Positions 1 to 13,564 of a stretch of DNA of 59,252 bases are shown here, one piece after another. Under the pieces are notes generated by a model. That model was given only the letters and a program-made list of their open reading frames with translations, had not been told where the DNA came from and ran no database searches. Made by a program: the position numbers and the translations under genes. Positions within the stretch are counted from its first letter, which is position 1. Every line of letters begins with the position of its first letter. The stretch is from Perkinsus olseni (taxonomy: Eukaryota > Perkinsozoa > Perkinsida > Perkinsidae), in NCBI GenBank assembly GCA_013115135.1, contig JABANP010000320.1, forward strand, positions 1 to 59,252, written 5' to 3'.

Positions 1-59
1 TAACCATGCGCTAGACTGCACTCCTTGGGGATAATACAAAATGCTCCATCATCATCAAT

Positions 60-420
60 TTGCCTTACCATCAGCATTACCCGCGACCAGCTTTTTCGAC
101 GCAGTTTCAGCACCATCGATATCGGATCCCGTTGGTAGACCTGATTGTTCTTAGCATCAACAGCATACAAGTACGGATGATCATCATTCTGATACCAATT
201 AGTTGGGGTCCAAGTATGATCACTCGAAGCTGGCTCCAAAACCTTGTAATCACCCAAACCAAAGGCCCAACTGAAGGTCTTTAGTCTCCGGAGTGCCATA
301 GAGTCTGATCTCGTTGTCAGACGACAGCCCAAATATACGCCGGGGAATACTGGCAGTGTAGGGAAACCAGTAGTGGCGGAAGCGATTGAATCGGCCTTGG
401 CATTAATCATGACCTCTCTA
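60..420 (-). pseudogene. Unidentified minus-strand coding fragment, two frames
   Basis: Read on the minus strand, about 285-415 gives an open stretch containing RHYWFPYTASIP and FGLSSDNEIRLYGTPET, and about 75-265 gives a second stretch in another frame containing DHTWTPTNWYQNDDHPYLY. Both have ordinary protein-like composition without repeats. They abut with no plausible GT-AG intron between them, so either an indel has broken one coding sequence or the gene structure is unusual. I do not recognise the family. The left edge of the window may cut the gene. Confidence 0.3.
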
Positions 421-1289
421 TCCAGTATCGTCGCTCGAACTAGCCCGGAATACCGAATACTCACCCAGTGCCCAAATCTTGAGCAGAGATGAGGAAGTCC
501 CAATAACCACTTCATCATTGCATCATAGTCGATCATCTTTATACCATCGGTTGGTGGGAAATGACGCGAGATGAGATTTTCATAACAATTCTCGTAAAAT
601 CCTTAACATGATGATCATCCCCTCACACCACCCATCGGGACGACCTCAGAGGAAGCGGAGGCCACTTAACACCGATAGAAGCAGCAGCAGCACCCGCGAG
701 AATAGCGAATCAAACATGAATTAAAAGCAACTGGGGAGAATGAGCTCAGAAGGAGGGATCTAACGAGTACCAAACATTGCTTTAAATAGCACTTAATGAA
801 TTCAGACGTCATTCACGATGGATAACCGCAGCTAGTATAAGGCTAGTATCAAGATGAGCTTAGAGGGACAATGAAGGGGGACAGTCTTACACAAAGAGTG
901 GATCCCTGAAGATGTCAACAACTCGAGGTGCTCTTTGCTGCTGGAGTCGCCATGGTAAAGTCTCCTTCATCTCCTGCTATACATCTGTAAAGACCTTCTG
1001 TCGTATAACACCCACTAGTTTTCCTACCCTACAGAGTCCTGAGCTCATCTTCAATAAGGTGATCTCTCAGCTTATCAGTGATCACAGCGAGGGGTTTCAG
1101 GCATCGAGATCCTAAGTCTGAATTTCTTCTTTTCAAGCGTTGTAAGGGTTCGTCATGATGATGTGGACGGAGAGGCGACAGGTTACAGGAGTTAACCGGT
1201 ATTGCAGGTATTGGGTGAAAGGAACTAGAGTGCAAGTGCGGTGAGGAGGGACAATAACTACACCTAACGCCACTTGGCTGAGCCGAGGG
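421..1289. other. No gene resolved
   Basis: The stretch between the left-edge fragment and the membrane-protein gene has only short open frames without recognisable motifs. It may hold the 3' exons of the minus-strand membrane protein at 1.3-2.35 kb (for example the minus-strand stretch around 1110-1250), but I cannot support a structure. Confidence 0.4.
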
Positions 1290-2350
1290 ATCTTTAAAAA
1301 TGACAGAAATGACGATCGTGAGTATATCATCGGTATCAGAGAAAGTTAAGTATCGTCAATGCTACCATTTGTCGTTCCTTGGACGGAAGAATATACCAGC
1401 GGCTGAGTATGCTGCAATCCCTTGTACCTGGGAAGCAGCAGCAGCAGCTGTATTAACGATGATGATAGCCCCTGCCAGTCGGCGTACAAATATTCCCGAG
1501 GTTATCGCCAACATGATGAGGGATATTGGATGGTCGAATGCTGCTATGAGAGATAGTAACCAGGCTATGAAGTAGTGATGGAGGTGAAATGTAACGGGAT
1601 TCTGAAGGTAGACTGGTAGACGAGTAATGATGAACGTCAAGACTACATCATCATGATTGTGTTCATCATCAAAGTGTATTAACAGAAACGTGACACCAAA
1701 GGTGCATACCTGAACAGCAAGACACTTTGTCCTGGGTTCGAGTGTGAATGAAGGTGATGGTGGTGGTATCATTATTACAACTCCAAAGCGTGATAGGATA
1801 TAGACAGCAGCATCGGGATAGGTCGGTAAGACCTTTTATTAGAATACCATACATGCCACAGTATCAGTAGCAACAATAGGGACGCTAGAACGGTTAAAAC
1901 CTGATGATGATTCGACGATGAGACGATATTGATGATAATCCTTAGAGGCTGTGGTTACTGTGCTGAAAGCATTCCATCTGTCGAGGTGACCGGATGGTGA
2001 TATCGAGTTGTGGCTCAACGCGTCCAGCATCGAGGAGGGTAAACACCGTGGATGCAGCAAAGAACCTGCAGTGAACTGGTGATGGTAGTAGTAGCAGGTG
2101 ATGGTCGTACGATGAAGAACCACCATCTCGAGAAGGAGAATATCCACTTAGACCTCTTAGGGTCATCTATAACCTCGACAAACCATGCTTGTATCTGCTG
2201 GTACTGATAGCTGGAGGTCATCAGCAGCAGCGAACACCTACTATCCCGAACATCTGCCAAATTAGCTAGGATTTTGTACTGTGACCGGGAGGTAGGTGTA
2301 TCCGTCGAGAATGGTATCATAGTAATGATCATAATGATAGTATTCATGGT
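1290..2350 (-). CDS. Probable multi-exon membrane protein, unknown family
   Basis: Several minus-strand patches look like exons. The clearest, about 1385-1600, reads HLHHYFIAWLLSLIAAFDHP, then ISLIMLAITSGIFV, an intron starting GTACGC and ending TTCCCAG, then QGIAAYSAAGIFF. That is two or three hydrophobic segments with a His-rich HLHHY motif at the membrane edge. Upstream patches near 1950-2340 include STVFTLLDAGRVEPQLDI and AWFVEVIDDPKRSKW, which could be a soluble or luminal part. Introns appear to be 40-100 nt, as in neighbouring genes. I do not recognise the family; a multi-spanning membrane protein is an inference from hydrophobicity only. The start and the stop are not fixed. Confidence 0.45.
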
Positions 2351-2399
2351 AATGCTGCTTGGTACTACTACCGATCAGAGTTCCTGCGGGATGTTATGG

Positions 2400-5300
2400 C
2401 ACTTCTCACAGAAGAGATCTATTTATATGCATGCCAGCAACCAACAATAGTAGCCATCTCAATACCTAATGCCACCACACAGTGCCACTACTACCAGTGC
2501 TGAGGAGGAGGGCTCGCAGTAATACATTGATATAGCGGTAGAGATATCGAGGTTTGTGGTGTGATGGGAGGAGGGCTGTGGCGTGTCATCAACATCATCG
2601 TCCAGTAGTGGTGCAGCACTCTGCTAGCTGCTCGAGTGATGATTCTGTATCGGAGGTGTCATAGGTGTTACTGCCACTGTCCCTGGTGGCATATGCCCTA
2701 CTAGTAGTGGTAGTGCGGTACCTGATGATGAGAGCAGGTGATACCAGCAGTAGCAGCAGACGTCGAGGTCAAGGATCTATCCTCAACCTCTCCTCCTGGA
2801 TGGTGTGAATGTAGCCCCTGATGATCCTTCTCATTACACCATCATGTGCATCTGAGGAGGATGATGGTGTGGACGAGGAGGGCTGATGGTCTGGTAGCTG
2901 CTTACTTCTCTCCTCCTCTTCCACTTGCTGTCATGCGGACAGTGGGGAGATGTATCCATAAACAACAAAGGCTAATACTCACACTACCACGATAGTCCAT
3001 AAACTTTACCAACACGAAAGGAGGATGCGATGAATAATCACTCTTCATTAACATCACTGCATGATGCTGGACAAAATCCATTACTAATGTCAACATCATC
3101 ATCAACACTGCTGCTGCTGCTGCCTTCACTACTACCGTCATGAGTGAAGGGGTGGTGGTAGTGGTAATGGACTCTGGTCATCGATGATGATGATGGCGGC
3201 AACGCGGGGATATTATGGAATGACTCCAATCGCCATCTCCGTGGTACTCATAACCATCGTCACGACCATCATCATGGCCATCATCACCAGCGTGATCGAT
3301 ATCAACTTGCGTTGTCACCTCTTGATTATCGATGTATCCAACTGAAAGTCGGTAAAAGCATGCAGCGTAGTGTCACGATGGGGGCTACAACAACGGCCGC
3401 TACAACAACATCCGAACGTTGAGCATAGAAAATGGTTCAAGAGGGAAGGGACATGATGAACCCTTGATAAGTTGAATGAAGTCTAGCAGCAAGCATCATC
3501 CCGCAGAGGATGAGGACTGCTGTCTCCGTAGCGGAGAGTTGTTGGTACTACGGCTATCAGGCGCGCGTTGGACCCTACCCAAGAGTGCGGGATAGTTGAG
3601 GATAGCCTCCACTGGAGGATTGGTCACGAACCGAAGATGCGGACAAGCTGTCTCTGAGTATTACAGAGGATGCCTCTTGCTACCTCCTACATACGTGCGA
3701 TGATGATAAGCTGTTGCTGCTGCTACTACCCTAAGGTTGGCTGCGGTTGCTCACTGGGGCAAGTGATCGGGATAGTTGTGGTGGTAGTAGAACAGGATGA
3801 TGATGATGATGAGGTAGTATAATCTTCAGCTTCGACCACACACTCTTCATGTGGGTCATCATGGACGGACGGTAGGACTATAGAATACCGTCTACCGCCG
3901 CTGCTTGTATGCTGCCCCTCGGCTGTTTTAGCAGCGATGACCATGGCATCGGAGTACCGCTCGCCCAAATCATCATGCATACCATCATTACTTCCTACCG
4001 CTCACCCTCATCAAGCTAGGTTGTGCAGCTGATGACAATAAACATGAGCATCATCGCATCGAGTATCATCATCATCATCACTAGTATTATCACTAACTCC
4101 GTGCCACGCATGAGCTGATGATGCTGGAAGTAATGCTATCGATGGTGGTGGTGATGTGATGGTGGTGACCGCCTTCCTTCGCCTCTTCTTAGCCCATGCG
4201 TGGCATTACAATCATCATCATCGGTAGCGGTGAGGGTAGGTGATGATTCCCTCCTTCTGATGGCCATGATGATGATTAGGAGCCACCATTAACCCTCACC
4301 ACCAATCTCAACCCCATTGATACTAACAACACTAACAGCTTCTAGTAGAGCAGCACGGAAACACAACGCGAAAACAACCACGGCATCATTGCACATCATG
4401 ATGATGTTATTTCCAATATCCATCATACTTTCCGATGATGATGATGAAGGCAGTAGAGCGGGCATGTATTATCATAAGATAGTACACCACATCATCAGGG
4501 TCGGGCCTAGGGGCGTACGCTCTGGTCGACTGTTGCATCATATACTCAGCCCCTGTCTTTATCAGACTTCATATCAGACCATTCAGACAGCCATACAGGT
4601 GCAACCTGACGCCCGGGCATGAGGGGTCCGACGGATGACAGTAGTGGTAGTTGGCATGCTGCTTCCACCCGAGGCTAATAAGATGTTCGTCTAACCTTCA
4701 CCAACGACGACCCTGTATCATAACCCTTCTTGTTGATTTATGCTCACCTGATGATACTGACAATACTACCTAACAGGGATCAGTATTACCCATCTCTCCT
4801 CCTGGGCTCTCCGCTTCTCCCGATACCACACTACCACCAATCGATGCTCTGCCCAGTATCGCTAACTCAATCCGATGCTTTTATACAGACAATGGCGGGT
4901 GCTCTGCAACAGTACGGCACAGCGAGGATGATGGGAAGGTGATAGTACGTCTATCACTGGATGGTACAGAAGACCCTACCGATGGGGACGGTGTGGTATT
5001 ATCGCTGATGAACTCAGTGTGATACACCTGATGATGGCAGTGGGGATGATGATTACGTACGGGGAATGACCTCTCCTGATTGATTGGCTTGTGCCATATA
5101 GTGGCCATCCAAGATCGTCCCTATGGTATGGCGTAGAGCATGATAAGTATCAGAAATGCAAGAACTGGGTCCTACTCTTCTCCCGGCTGGAGCACCTCAT
5201 CAACAACACCAGGGCTTAGTAGTAGTGGAGGATATTACTACTACCAGCTGAATGGATGCGCATTATCCTCGATGAACTCTTTAATATCAGCATCATGAAC

Positions 5301-5690
5301 CAACTCCCCTCTTGATATGAGGGGAGGCCCCTCGATGGCTGGTGCCAGATGCACCTAAGGACCATCAACTAGCAGGCCTTCTGCCAGTGTGGATGATAGG
5401 TACTACTGGTGTTAGTAGTAGTAGTACTACCTGGAATGCTTTTTATCCAATCAGCAGCCGATAGAGATTGTAAGGCCTCCTCCGGTGTTGATGCTAACCC
5501 TCTTGACTCCCTGGATGAACGAGGCTCTAGTGAAGGCTTCCCCGTCCTTGACGTGATAGAATGTATACGATATCAATAATCTGATGGGTACAACAACAAT
5601 AACAACAACAAGAACGATACCCTCATGATGATGACCATGTTGATGTGCTCACTCTTTGGGTCTGATGGATGACTATTGCCTTCTTCTTCT
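2400..5690 (-). other. Unresolved region with Ser-rich minus-strand coding patches
   Basis: No complete gene could be built here. On the minus strand there are open, coding-like patches: about 3730-3980 (YSDAMVIAAKTAEGQ, then an acidic stretch and a Ser/Thr run), about 3500-3670 (SLSASSVRDQSSSGGYPQLS), and about 5290-5350 (ISRGELVHDADIKEFIEDN). Much of the rest is GAT/ATC and TAC/GTA repeat. The patches fit one long, mostly disordered protein on the minus strand, or the C-terminal exons of the helical-repeat gene at 5.7-9.5 kb. Plus-strand open frames here are low-complexity and unconvincing. Confidence 0.35.
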
Positions 5691-8600
5691 CTTGCAGGGC
5701 ACCTTCTACGATATCGACTGCTAGAGGAGGTGTATCCAAGTTCGGCTATAGGTAGGGCGAATGATGCAAGATGTGCTCTAACCTCAGGAGGGTATCTGAA
5801 TACCTACGCTACGTATGGTATGGTATGGCGTTAGTTATTATCACGGCCGTGCTCTGCTGCTGTTGGTGGTGGTGTCACCATAGGACTGCCTTTAACATCC
5901 ACTTGTACCATGTTACTAGTCTTCGCAGTAAGGGGGTGTCATGCACGCGTAATACTCGGAGGGATTGCATCTGGATACATGATAGCAGTAGTAGTAGTGA
6001 TGGTAATAACAATAACGCCGCTGCCCCCTCACCAGATCACCGACGTATTCCATACTCTGATGATGTTAATCGTGTAGTCATGAGAGCATCAATCATGGAC
6101 GTGATACACTGAGTAGAGTACCTGATGATAGTGTACATGCTGCTGATGATAATGAGGCAGCATACCAGTCAAGTCTAGCCATGGCCTTTAAGGCAACGGT
6201 TATGTCCTTCATGTGGTTGTTGTTGCTGGTCGGTGTGGATGGCCGTGGATAAGGTTGCTAGTGAATTGATGATGATAGCTGCGATAAGGGTGAGTATCTA
6301 ATGGCAATAACTGTGTGATGGGCATGATAATAGTGATACATGTTCAGTTGACTCCGTGTTCGGCAGGGCTTCCTTCTTCTGTGATAATAATGTTAGAAAG
6401 TCTATCAATGGTCTAGGAGCACTATCATGTATCACTGGTACCAACACCCAACACACCATCATGACCAGGATCAATAGGGATGGAGTACCTCGCATGGCCT
6501 CTGCCAGTAGAGGGTCGTTAAACGTCCTTCTAGAAGCTGTTAGCTCAGCACTATGCTGTAGGCAAGCTCGCTATTATAGTCATTATATCATTGGCACTGA
6601 GATCATCACGAGTACCTACCCCAGCATCACCACCATCGTACAGGTTTCATTGCTATTATCATTATTATTATTACCATGCAAACTGTACTGGTCGAATAAT
6701 ATGGAAGCAAGCCTAACTGTTGCATTGTTGGCATCATCATCATTGAAATGATATCTCTTACTACGCATAACGGTAGTTGCAGCCAGTAGCTGAACGTCTA
6801 ATAACAACAACAGCAGCAGCATGATGATGGAGGGGTTTATGTTGTTGTTACATTGAGGAGTGGTCATGAGTAGTATATTATTAGGTTTTGCTAAGAAGTC
6901 CTCCACTGCCTCTGATACATCAAATAAATCGCCCAAGACATCCACATAGCGGCATGCACCTGATCAGGCATCACCAGCAGCATCACCAGCAGTGATGGTG
7001 ATGATGGTGGTACGTGCTATATCGGAACTCTTCATGTTCCGTGGTGGATTATCCTTAATATATTGCCGTAGTACTGCAGCGAGTGGTATCTCCTGTTCTT
7101 GACCCAACACCCTCGATGATGATGATGCTGCTAGACCATGATCTGCTAGTATACCTAGCAGGAGTGGACTGAGGATGACGGGTGTAGCAGTAGTACGTAG
7201 TACATAGTAAGTGTAAGGCAGTTGTACCCTTCTTGTTGGCCCCTAATGCATCGAGTGATGCATACAATAATTCGATCTGTGGTGCCCTCTCGTTATTGTC
7301 ATCGGATATGGTAAATATCAACCTCAAGACCTCTGTTACAGAGGCTCGCTGTGACTGGGCGAGGGCGATCTTTGCCTAGCATGTAAGTAAACAACAACAA
7401 CAACGAAGAGAAGCAACATTACCATGATAGGTGTAGGTATCTTTAATGATATCATTTATGGAATCTATGTCGAGTTCTCGACCTCTAGTACCTTACCATC
7501 TATCAGTGTGTGTAATAACCATCACTACTACTACCTAGCACTCCGATAATGGCATGTACAATCTTATCATCATCACCCCGACCAGCCTGTGGTGCATCAT
7601 CCTTATTCACCTTGTGTAATAACACCCGTAGCACCACTGCAAGTTGATGAGGTTTGAATGACTCCAACATCTCCATACCCTACACGCATGAATGCATCCC
7701 TCCTGTGGTGGTGAAGCATACCTCAAGCTGTAGGGCGTCCAATAGAACACGGTGATACTCAGTCTCATTATGACGAGTCTTCAGTAGCCCAAGCATAATG
7801 CAGTAGATATCATCACGTGTCAAACTGATGATGATGATGATGTGCTCGGTTGGCCGGTGGTCTTACCTTTCCTTTATACTCATCATTCTCTCGGTAGCCC
7901 CTCGTAAGAGGGAAACAGCAGCATCAGTAGATACTCCAATTCTGCTTGCACATAGGAGACACTAATCTTGTAATAATCAGCAGGGTGATGACGAATTGCG
8001 CATATTACGGTATGAATAATCCTAGCAATCTCGTTGGGTAGTAATACTGATTTAACACCATCCTGGACTGCACTCTTAATAGCCGTTGGTAACCCCTCCA
8101 AACCCTCACGTGATTGTGCTGCCTACCCCATACGACCAATCAATGCAGCTGCTGTTATCATCAGTACTACTACTCCTACCCATTCAATAGCAGCTGCTAC
8201 TGATGCTGACCTCCGTGCTGTGGCTTCCTTACCACTTATCAATGTACCACCATCATCACGCTCATCATTGCCATTGTTGTTGTAATCGTCTACCCGTGCC
8301 ATGTAGGCAATACGACTATAGAATGCCTGATGGTATAACAATCATAATCATCATACCAACACTTTCGTAATTCTTATTATTACCTTATCAATATTAGCAA
8401 CAACATCACCCAATCCCAGAGGACCACAGGCCTTCCTCAGTCTCCATAACGCATCAAGATCACTCTAAACACCACCATTGTCCTCATACCACCCATATCA
8501 GTGATGATATTACAGTAGGGTCGTCGAACACGATCTTAGCAGCATTCAACGCTACCATCCTTCCCTCTTTGGACACTTGTGGCACCATACTCGATATGGC

Positions 8601-9470
8601 ACAAACCAGATCCAAGCAGCGTGATGATAACCTCTCATGGTTACTGAGTGCATACAATAACAATGATTATTACTATCGTCATTACTCGTTCAAGTGTCGT
8701 TGATCAAGCGTCGTTGCTCTATTGTATAACATATCCAGCAACTGCCCATGCAGCACATCGTTACCTTTGGATATTAGGGATAAACCCTGGATGGAGGTGA
8801 AGACATCGTCCAAGTGTAGTTCTACTGGACTCATACTCGTCTGATACAACAACAACAACATGATGATGGTGACGAGTATTCCCTTGTTGTTGTTATTACC
8901 AGCAACTTGGCCTTGAATGTCCTCTCACCATTATCCTTAGTTTTCGACGCTTCTAGCATGTCATTCAGCATATTATTAAGATACGTTGATTGGTGCATGG
9001 CAGCATTATGAGCGGGGGACTCTAGGGTGTTGATGACGAGTAGGGTCCTCGCCAAACCAATAATACCCGTACATCGTATTCTGCCATCAGCATCAACTAG
9101 TAGTAGTAGTAGTAGTAGTGCTCGTTATGGCGATACCTACATATTATCTCCTGACTGTGAGTCCGCCGAGAAGTTCCTCTCAATAGCAGCTCTAACGTCA
9201 GTGAGAGCCGCTGCCCTCCACCCAAGGAGGGACTTCACCAATCTTATTGATGCTAGTGTTTGTTGTTGATGTTGTTGTGGAGATACCATCACAAAGGAAA
9301 ACAGGCAGTAAGCTGATGATTGCTCATGATGGTCCTGTGTTGTTTACAACTCTATACCTAGAGCTATGGCGTATCATCCCCTGCTGCACGAGCATGATAG
9401 CAGGACTATTGGTAAGCTGTAATAACACTGCGGCCCTTGTCGTCCACCCCTCTGGAGCATGATCACACAA
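5690..9470 (-). CDS. Large helical-repeat protein, heptatricopeptide/FAST-like
   Basis: At least ten minus-strand exon-like patches line up in order. Examples are APEGWTTRAAVLLQLTNSPA (about 9400-9460), LASIRLVKSLLGWRAAAL (about 9200-9255), MHQSTYLNNMLNDMLEASK (about 8930-8995), EIARIIHTVICAIRHHPADY (about 7970-8030), LTRDDIYCIMLGLLKTRH (about 7770-7825), SFKPHQLAVVLRVLLHKV (about 7610-7665), and TVALKAMARLDWYSTQ (about 6090-6215, across an intron). Short amphipathic helix pairs with LxxxLxALARL-like spacing are typical of the helical arrays of mitochondrial RNA-binding proteins of the FASTK/RAP/heptatricopeptide type, which are expanded in alveolates. I did not find a clear RAP domain. The patches are separated by 40-100 nt GT-AG introns made of ATC/GTT repeats. 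Start, stop and exact joins are unresolved; the family is an inference from pattern. Confidence 0.55.
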
Positions 9471-9966
9471 CGCCGATCGTGGTTCGTAGCAATGCAGTGA
9501 ATGATGATAATGATTATTATTACTATGATAACAACAAGCCTTCAGTAGTATTAGTATTACTGTTTTTCTTGTTTTTCTTGTTGTTATTGCAAGTATGCAA
9601 GTGGTTGCTAATGACTGTACATAGTGGTAGTTGTAGGAGAATAATAACAACAACAATGATGATGATGATGCCCAGTATGTGATAGTCCGAATGACAATAA
9701 TGACAACGGTAAGACGGAGGAGAAAAAAAGAGAAACATAATAGAGACGAAGACGAAGATGATGATGAAAGTAGTGACTAGAAATAGTAGCAGCATTAGGG
9801 TATTACCCTTACGCTCATGTTGTTGTTGTTGATAATAATAATATTATTATTATTACCATTGCAACGAGTAAAATAACAGTATATGGGCTATCAACAAGCG
9901 ATAGAATCATCATCATCATCAGTTATTGCAGCAGACAATAATATCTACTTCCCGCTTTTGTTGTTG

Positions 9967-11443
9967 TTATTGTTGTTGACTATCACCATCAATAACGCTA
10001 GGGGATGTACTTTGGGACTCCTCCTCGAAAATTGCAGGTATAGGGTCTTCTTCTATGCTACATAATACTTCTAAAAACTCCATCACCTAATAACAACAAC
10101 AACAACTGGCTACCACCATCATGATGGTGTATGTAGCGCTGTTGTTGCTATTACCTCTTGAGTATCTTCTAATGTATATGTTGCTGCTGTAGGTCGACCC
10201 ATATCATGAGTAGTATTGTGTACTAAGATACCCATACCAGTAGTAGGGAAGGATGCTTTGATGGCTCTAAACCCATCCTCGTCGGTGATATCATCTCCAA
10301 TATAAATTGGTACAATACCACCACGGCCATGACCATCCTCATCATCGGTCATGTCATCACAATCAACCTCATGATCATCATCATCAGCTGCTGCTGCAGC
10401 ATCATTATCATCATCTTCGATACTATTGTTGTTGATAACATCTAAATGATGAGGACTGATACCATTACTACCTCCAGTAGTATTATTATTACCCCATGCA
10501 TTCAGTAACCATAACACTGCCTTGCCCTTATTCCAACTTAAATTCAGCTTGATCTCATATACCATCTTACCGTAATGAAGACGTAGTTGTGAATATTTAG
10601 CGACTACACCATGTACCAAGTTAGATACCTACACACCACCTCTACAGACACCTACCGGCCGAGAGCAGGACTATTACATCAACATGAAGGTCAGGATGGA
10701 CATTACGGTAATGAACTGATATGCTAAATTTATTATCTTCTACGACACAATGAGGATACTTCTGAGACCCTTCTATCAGCTCATCTCTAGCCTTATGTAA
10801 TTGTGGTAGATACGCTCCACCAACCTGATAATCATTATGATGTTGCTACTCATGTTATGACAACTACCTGATAATGGGTATCACGTGGACCCCAGATATC
10901 GAAGCCGTGTGAGGCTGCAAAATGTATCCTCTTCCTGGCATCACCAGTGGATTGAAGGAATGTCAATATCGTATCCATCGATCGCCCAGTAACAATAGAT
11001 ACTCTATGTGTTAAGGATAGACGCTCCAACACTTCCGCCCTAACAACAACAACAACAACAACATCCAACATCAGTACATCATGATGATGATGTTATTACA
11101 TTTGTGGACTGAGCTTGGCATCCCCTGGATTGGATACTATCGGCGTTAAGGTACCATCATAGTCGAGGAATATATACAACTTCTTCTTATTTAACCTTTC
11201 CTTTAGTGCATCCACACCTTTACCATTATGTAATGGTATCTTGGTCAAGGGGTTAATAGTGGACATAGACCCACATCTTGATAATGTCCTCACCATCCTA
11301 CTGCTACTACCACCACCCATTTTAAGGCAACTCCCCGATGGACTCAGTGTATGATGGTGGTGATCGACAACAGAAACTCCAGTAGCAGTAGTATCGGGTT
11401 GTGCTGTTGTCGTTGATGTAGCAGCGGTCGCAGCAACACTCAT
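9967..11443 (-). CDS. Trehalose-6-phosphate phosphatase
   Basis: This HAD-superfamily enzyme removes phosphate from trehalose 6-phosphate in the cytosol, the last step of trehalose synthesis. Five exons can be placed: 11443-11100, 11039-10868, 10824-10678, 10628-10155 and 10086-9967, with introns of 60, 43, 49 and 68 nt. Exon 1 holds the catalytic motif FLDYDGTLTPIV after a low-complexity N-terminus. Exon 2 has VSIVTGRS and ASHGFDIWG. Exon 3 has VGGAYLPQLHKARDEL. Exon 4 has WNKGKAVLWLL and the metal-binding motif PIYIGDDITDEDGF. Exon 5 gives the C-terminal VMEFLEVL helix. A His/Asp/Ala-rich insert of about 50 residues sits inside the conserved domain between the last two motifs. There is no synthase (GT20) domain, so it is a stand-alone phosphatase. 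All joins keep frame and restore known motifs, so I am confident. Confidence 0.93.
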
Positions 11444-11616
11444 CCTGTATTAAAGGTAAGAGGTAATAATGAGAAAGAATACAGTAGCAGAACTGTGATG
11501 ACGGATATAGTAATGAGGGGACATCCTGGTGATACTATGCATGACACAACTCCTCAGAGCATAAACTAGTATAACTCTAATACTGGTGGGGGTAGTATGA
11601 TGATGATAATCGGTCA

Positions 11617-13380
11617 TTATTCAACATGCATAGCAAGCTTGAACCCCATACCAAGTGGATGGCCCCTCCTCCTCACTGCACTGCTGTATGACGATGACGA
11701 TGATGATGACGTTGGCAAACGACGTAAATGTTCATAATTCACAACTGTGGAGGCGATTATGGTCTTACCTTGAGATAGATTATATATACCATTAACACAT
11801 AAAGATACCTGATAGTCACTACCATACCACGCTTACTAAATGTCTTATTACCTCTTTCTGTAATACATCTATCCTATAGTCACATTCGACTGATATACCA
11901 TACTTCTCCAAGATCGTCGAGGGTACTGATGAAAGATACTATCTATCACTAGCAGCTTCCCTCGACACAATCCTTACCCTTCTCTGTCCCCCCTCCCACA
12001 ACTTGAAGTCCGGTATCGGGTGAAGCTGCCATAATGATGCCGACGCTGCGATAGTGCCCTGATAACGATGATGATGATACTAACAACACATGCACATTAT
12101 GAGGAGTACCTTGGGAGCATCCAGTAAAAAGTATCCTCCTAAAACCAAGTAACGGAGATGATAACGCGAAGTCACTTCGTAATGATACCTGAAGGATACG
12201 TCCTAGGAGCGCTGATGGAGGTAGGAATGATGATTACTTGGAAATGTTTGCAGGGTGCAAATCTGGCCCCGATAGCAAAGATACCATCGACCGATGATGA
12301 TGATGCCGAGGTAAGCCTGTTGACAACTTTATCATCAATAGCAACTCCTATACCCGAGACTAATGTTATTGGGGCTCTCCTCGCTGCGGCAGTAGGCCTG
12401 ATTGTGGATTACTGCTGTTGTTGATGCTGTACGAATGGTGCAGATCTTACCAGTAATCAACAGCAGCACCGATATTAAACTCTTCATCACTGAGATGGAA
12501 CCTCACCCTTCTAGGTGATATCCTCTTCGGTGGAGTATCTTTTATGATGATCATTATCATAATATTTACGACAACCATCGCGGACTGTGTAGATACCTTC
12601 GTTAGGAGATGCATGGTCCCACCCTCCCATAAAGCAAGTCCTGATGCCACTGCTATCACGAATATTGGACGACTCTGATGATGACGACCTCTGTGATGAC
12701 CTCTGTGAAGACTTTATAATGTCATTCATTTGTGGTATAAAGCCTTCCATCTGATCTCACGACATACCCTCCACCGTCATTGTTAATACTACGCCGTTAT
12801 TACCATGGCCTTAGCGAAGTATGGATGCTTATTGTATTCCAATGATACCATACCCAAACGATCAGCGAATAACCTAATAAGGCCACTACCTCCGCATCAA
12901 AGGTTGACCATTGCTCTTGGTACTACCGCATGAGGATAGATGTATCTTTAATGGGGCCATTAAGGGTTAGTGCTGTTGAAGATACATTACCAGATAAGAA
13001 TGAGAATCCCTGATAACGAGGAATATCACTGATAATCATTATAGTCGATTACATTAAAAAAGATACTCCTCAGTGGACCACATCCCCGGATATCTTTCAA
13101 TGTGGCTGTAACATGTAATGGTATCTTACTGATAATAACAGTACATACGCTATGCTACCACAACCCCTACTACTACCTCCCGAATATCCCTGGTAATACT
13201 ACCAAATCTTTGTGTTATCATGTGAGGGGATAACAATCTATGGCACGGTTCATACAACAGTGAACCTGCTTATAATAACACGAGGTCATAGCAGATGGTG
13301 GTGTCGCATCATCATCATCATCATTACTACCAATAACATCCGGCTTGTATGGATCTATCCTTGCTTCCGTTGTTGCCATT
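11617..13380 (-). CDS. Multi-exon protein of unknown function
   Basis: The proposed start is the ATG at 13380, beginning MATTEARIDPYKPDVIG and continuing after an intron with SLLYEPCHRLLSPHMITQ. Further minus-strand patches follow in order: HVTATLKDIRGCGPLR, YQGFSFLSGNVSSTALTLN, GLIRLFADRLGMVSLEYN, MEGFIPQMNDIIKSSQ with a Ser-rich linker, TCFMGGWDHASPNEGIYTV, VDGIFAIGARFAPCKHF, PDFKLWEGGQRRVRIVS, EKYGISVECDYRIDVLQKEV, and a last exon from SLCVNGIYNLSQGKTII to a stop at 11617. The patches look evolutionarily constrained rather than repetitive. I do not recognise the family. It lies 174 bp upstream of the trehalose phosphatase in the same orientation, and starts 184 bp from the divergent secreted protein at 13565. 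A plus-strand open frame at 12158-12424 is treated as a shadow. Confidence 0.6.
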
Positions 13381-13564
13381 GGGGTAGAGATAATCACAAC
13401 TTTACCCACTATTAACAATGTTGCGCAGATAGAATACGTTGCGACACAAGGATCTTGCACGCATGCACAAGCATCTAAGGCTGTTCATCATCTCATCAGT
13501 TGGACGACTCTGCGTAATTTAATTCACGTGATGCTTGGCAGTTCCTATTTAGTTACTACCAGTT

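Noticed and set aside
12158..12424. Plus-strand hydrophobic ORF of 88 codons
   Set aside because: The minus-strand frame in the same place gives ordered exon patches that join the 11617-13380 gene; the plus frame is its shadow.
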